From Actinomycetes bacterium (GTDB lineage Bacteria > Actinomycetota > Acidimicrobiia > Acidimicrobiales > Acidimicrobiaceae): a stretch of DNA of 5,584 nt. The stretch is taken from contig JAJYFX010000152.1 in the NCBI GenBank assembly GCA_021785315.1, positions 1 through 5,584 on the forward strand, written 5' to 3'. Below, piece by piece: positions 5,425-5,584 of the stretch (positions are counted from its first letter, which is position 1; each line of letters opens with the position of its first letter). Position numbers and translations under genes: made by a program. The notes under the pieces were generated by a model. It did no database searches. It saw only the letters and a list, made by a program, of their open reading frames with translations, and was not told where the DNA came from.

Positions 5425-5584
5425 TTAGCTCGCACTGATACCGACAATAGGCTTGTTCAGAGTGTGGCCGCCCATGGAGCCGTAGAACACTGCGTCACCG
5501 AAGGAGAAGATTCCGCCGTCCGAGGCCACCTCCCAGTATCCTTTGCCGTCGGGCGTAGAGGCTATCCCGACAATAGGCTGGTTC
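5425..5584 (-). CDS. C-terminal end of a 42-residue-repeat protein (cut by right window edge)
   Basis: The reverse strand is open from the right edge to TAA at 5427-5425, giving 52 residues. It reads [20 protein letters not shown], then [20 protein letters not shown], then [12 protein letters not shown]. The second N-x-PIVGI block restarts the unit exactly 42 residues after the first, and the final unit is truncated to nine residues. The matching DNA, GAAC-A/C-AGCCTATTGTCGG, is identical at 17 of 18 bases between copies. I know such tandem units from large secreted or surface proteins of Acidimicrobiia, where they resemble beta-propeller or Kelch-like blades. The rest of the gene lies outside the window and is probably long. 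It converges with the FMN reductase gene across 100 bases in which I find no clear terminator. Confidence 0.8.
   Translation of the reverse strand, partial: NQPIVGIASTPDGKGYWEVASDGGIFSFGDAVFYGSMGGHTLNKPIVGISAS

Overview
The window is ordinary chromosomal DNA, probably from an actinobacterium of the Acidimicrobiia type. The best clue is the right edge, where the reverse strand encodes the end of a protein made of 42-residue units of the form [31 protein letters not shown] associate this repeat family with Acidimicrobiia. Base composition looks roughly balanced by eye rather than very GC-rich, which would suit the lower-GC members of that class. The placement is an inference.

Left part (1-2276), all on the reverse strand: the 5' end of a prephenate dehydratase gene (pheA) running off the left edge; a glycoside hydrolase family 3 lipoprotein with a degenerate catalytic loop; a 383-base gap with two inverted repeats; then tRNA-Val(GAC) and tRNA-Cys(GCA). 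Transcription order is tRNA-Cys, tRNA-Val, GH3, pheA.

Middle (2410-3524): a forward gene for a small exported protein of unknown function converges on a reverse-strand flavin-binding PNPOx-like gene, and their stop codons overlap. The PNPOx-like gene most likely starts at 3524, behind a strong ribosome binding site.

Right part (3599-5584): the most interesting gene is selD, selenide water dikinase. A simple reading gives a protein starting at 3722 that lacks its catalytic N-terminus. The missing part is present in the same frame from a GTG at 3599, interrupted only by one TGA at 3647-3649. That TGA falls exactly at the catalytic Cys17 position of E. coli SelD, so this SelD is almost certainly itself a selenoprotein (GAG-Sec-ACK). 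Short hairpins that could serve as the bacterial SECIS element follow the TGA. The organism should therefore carry selA, selB and selC elsewhere. Downstream lies an NAD(P)H-dependent FMN reductase gene with an operator-like palindrome in its promoter region, then the convergent 3' end of the repeat-protein gene.

The selD region therefore groups three redox-related genes: the PNPOx-like gene (divergent), selD and the FMN reductase. I see no CRISPR array, insertion sequence or phage gene.
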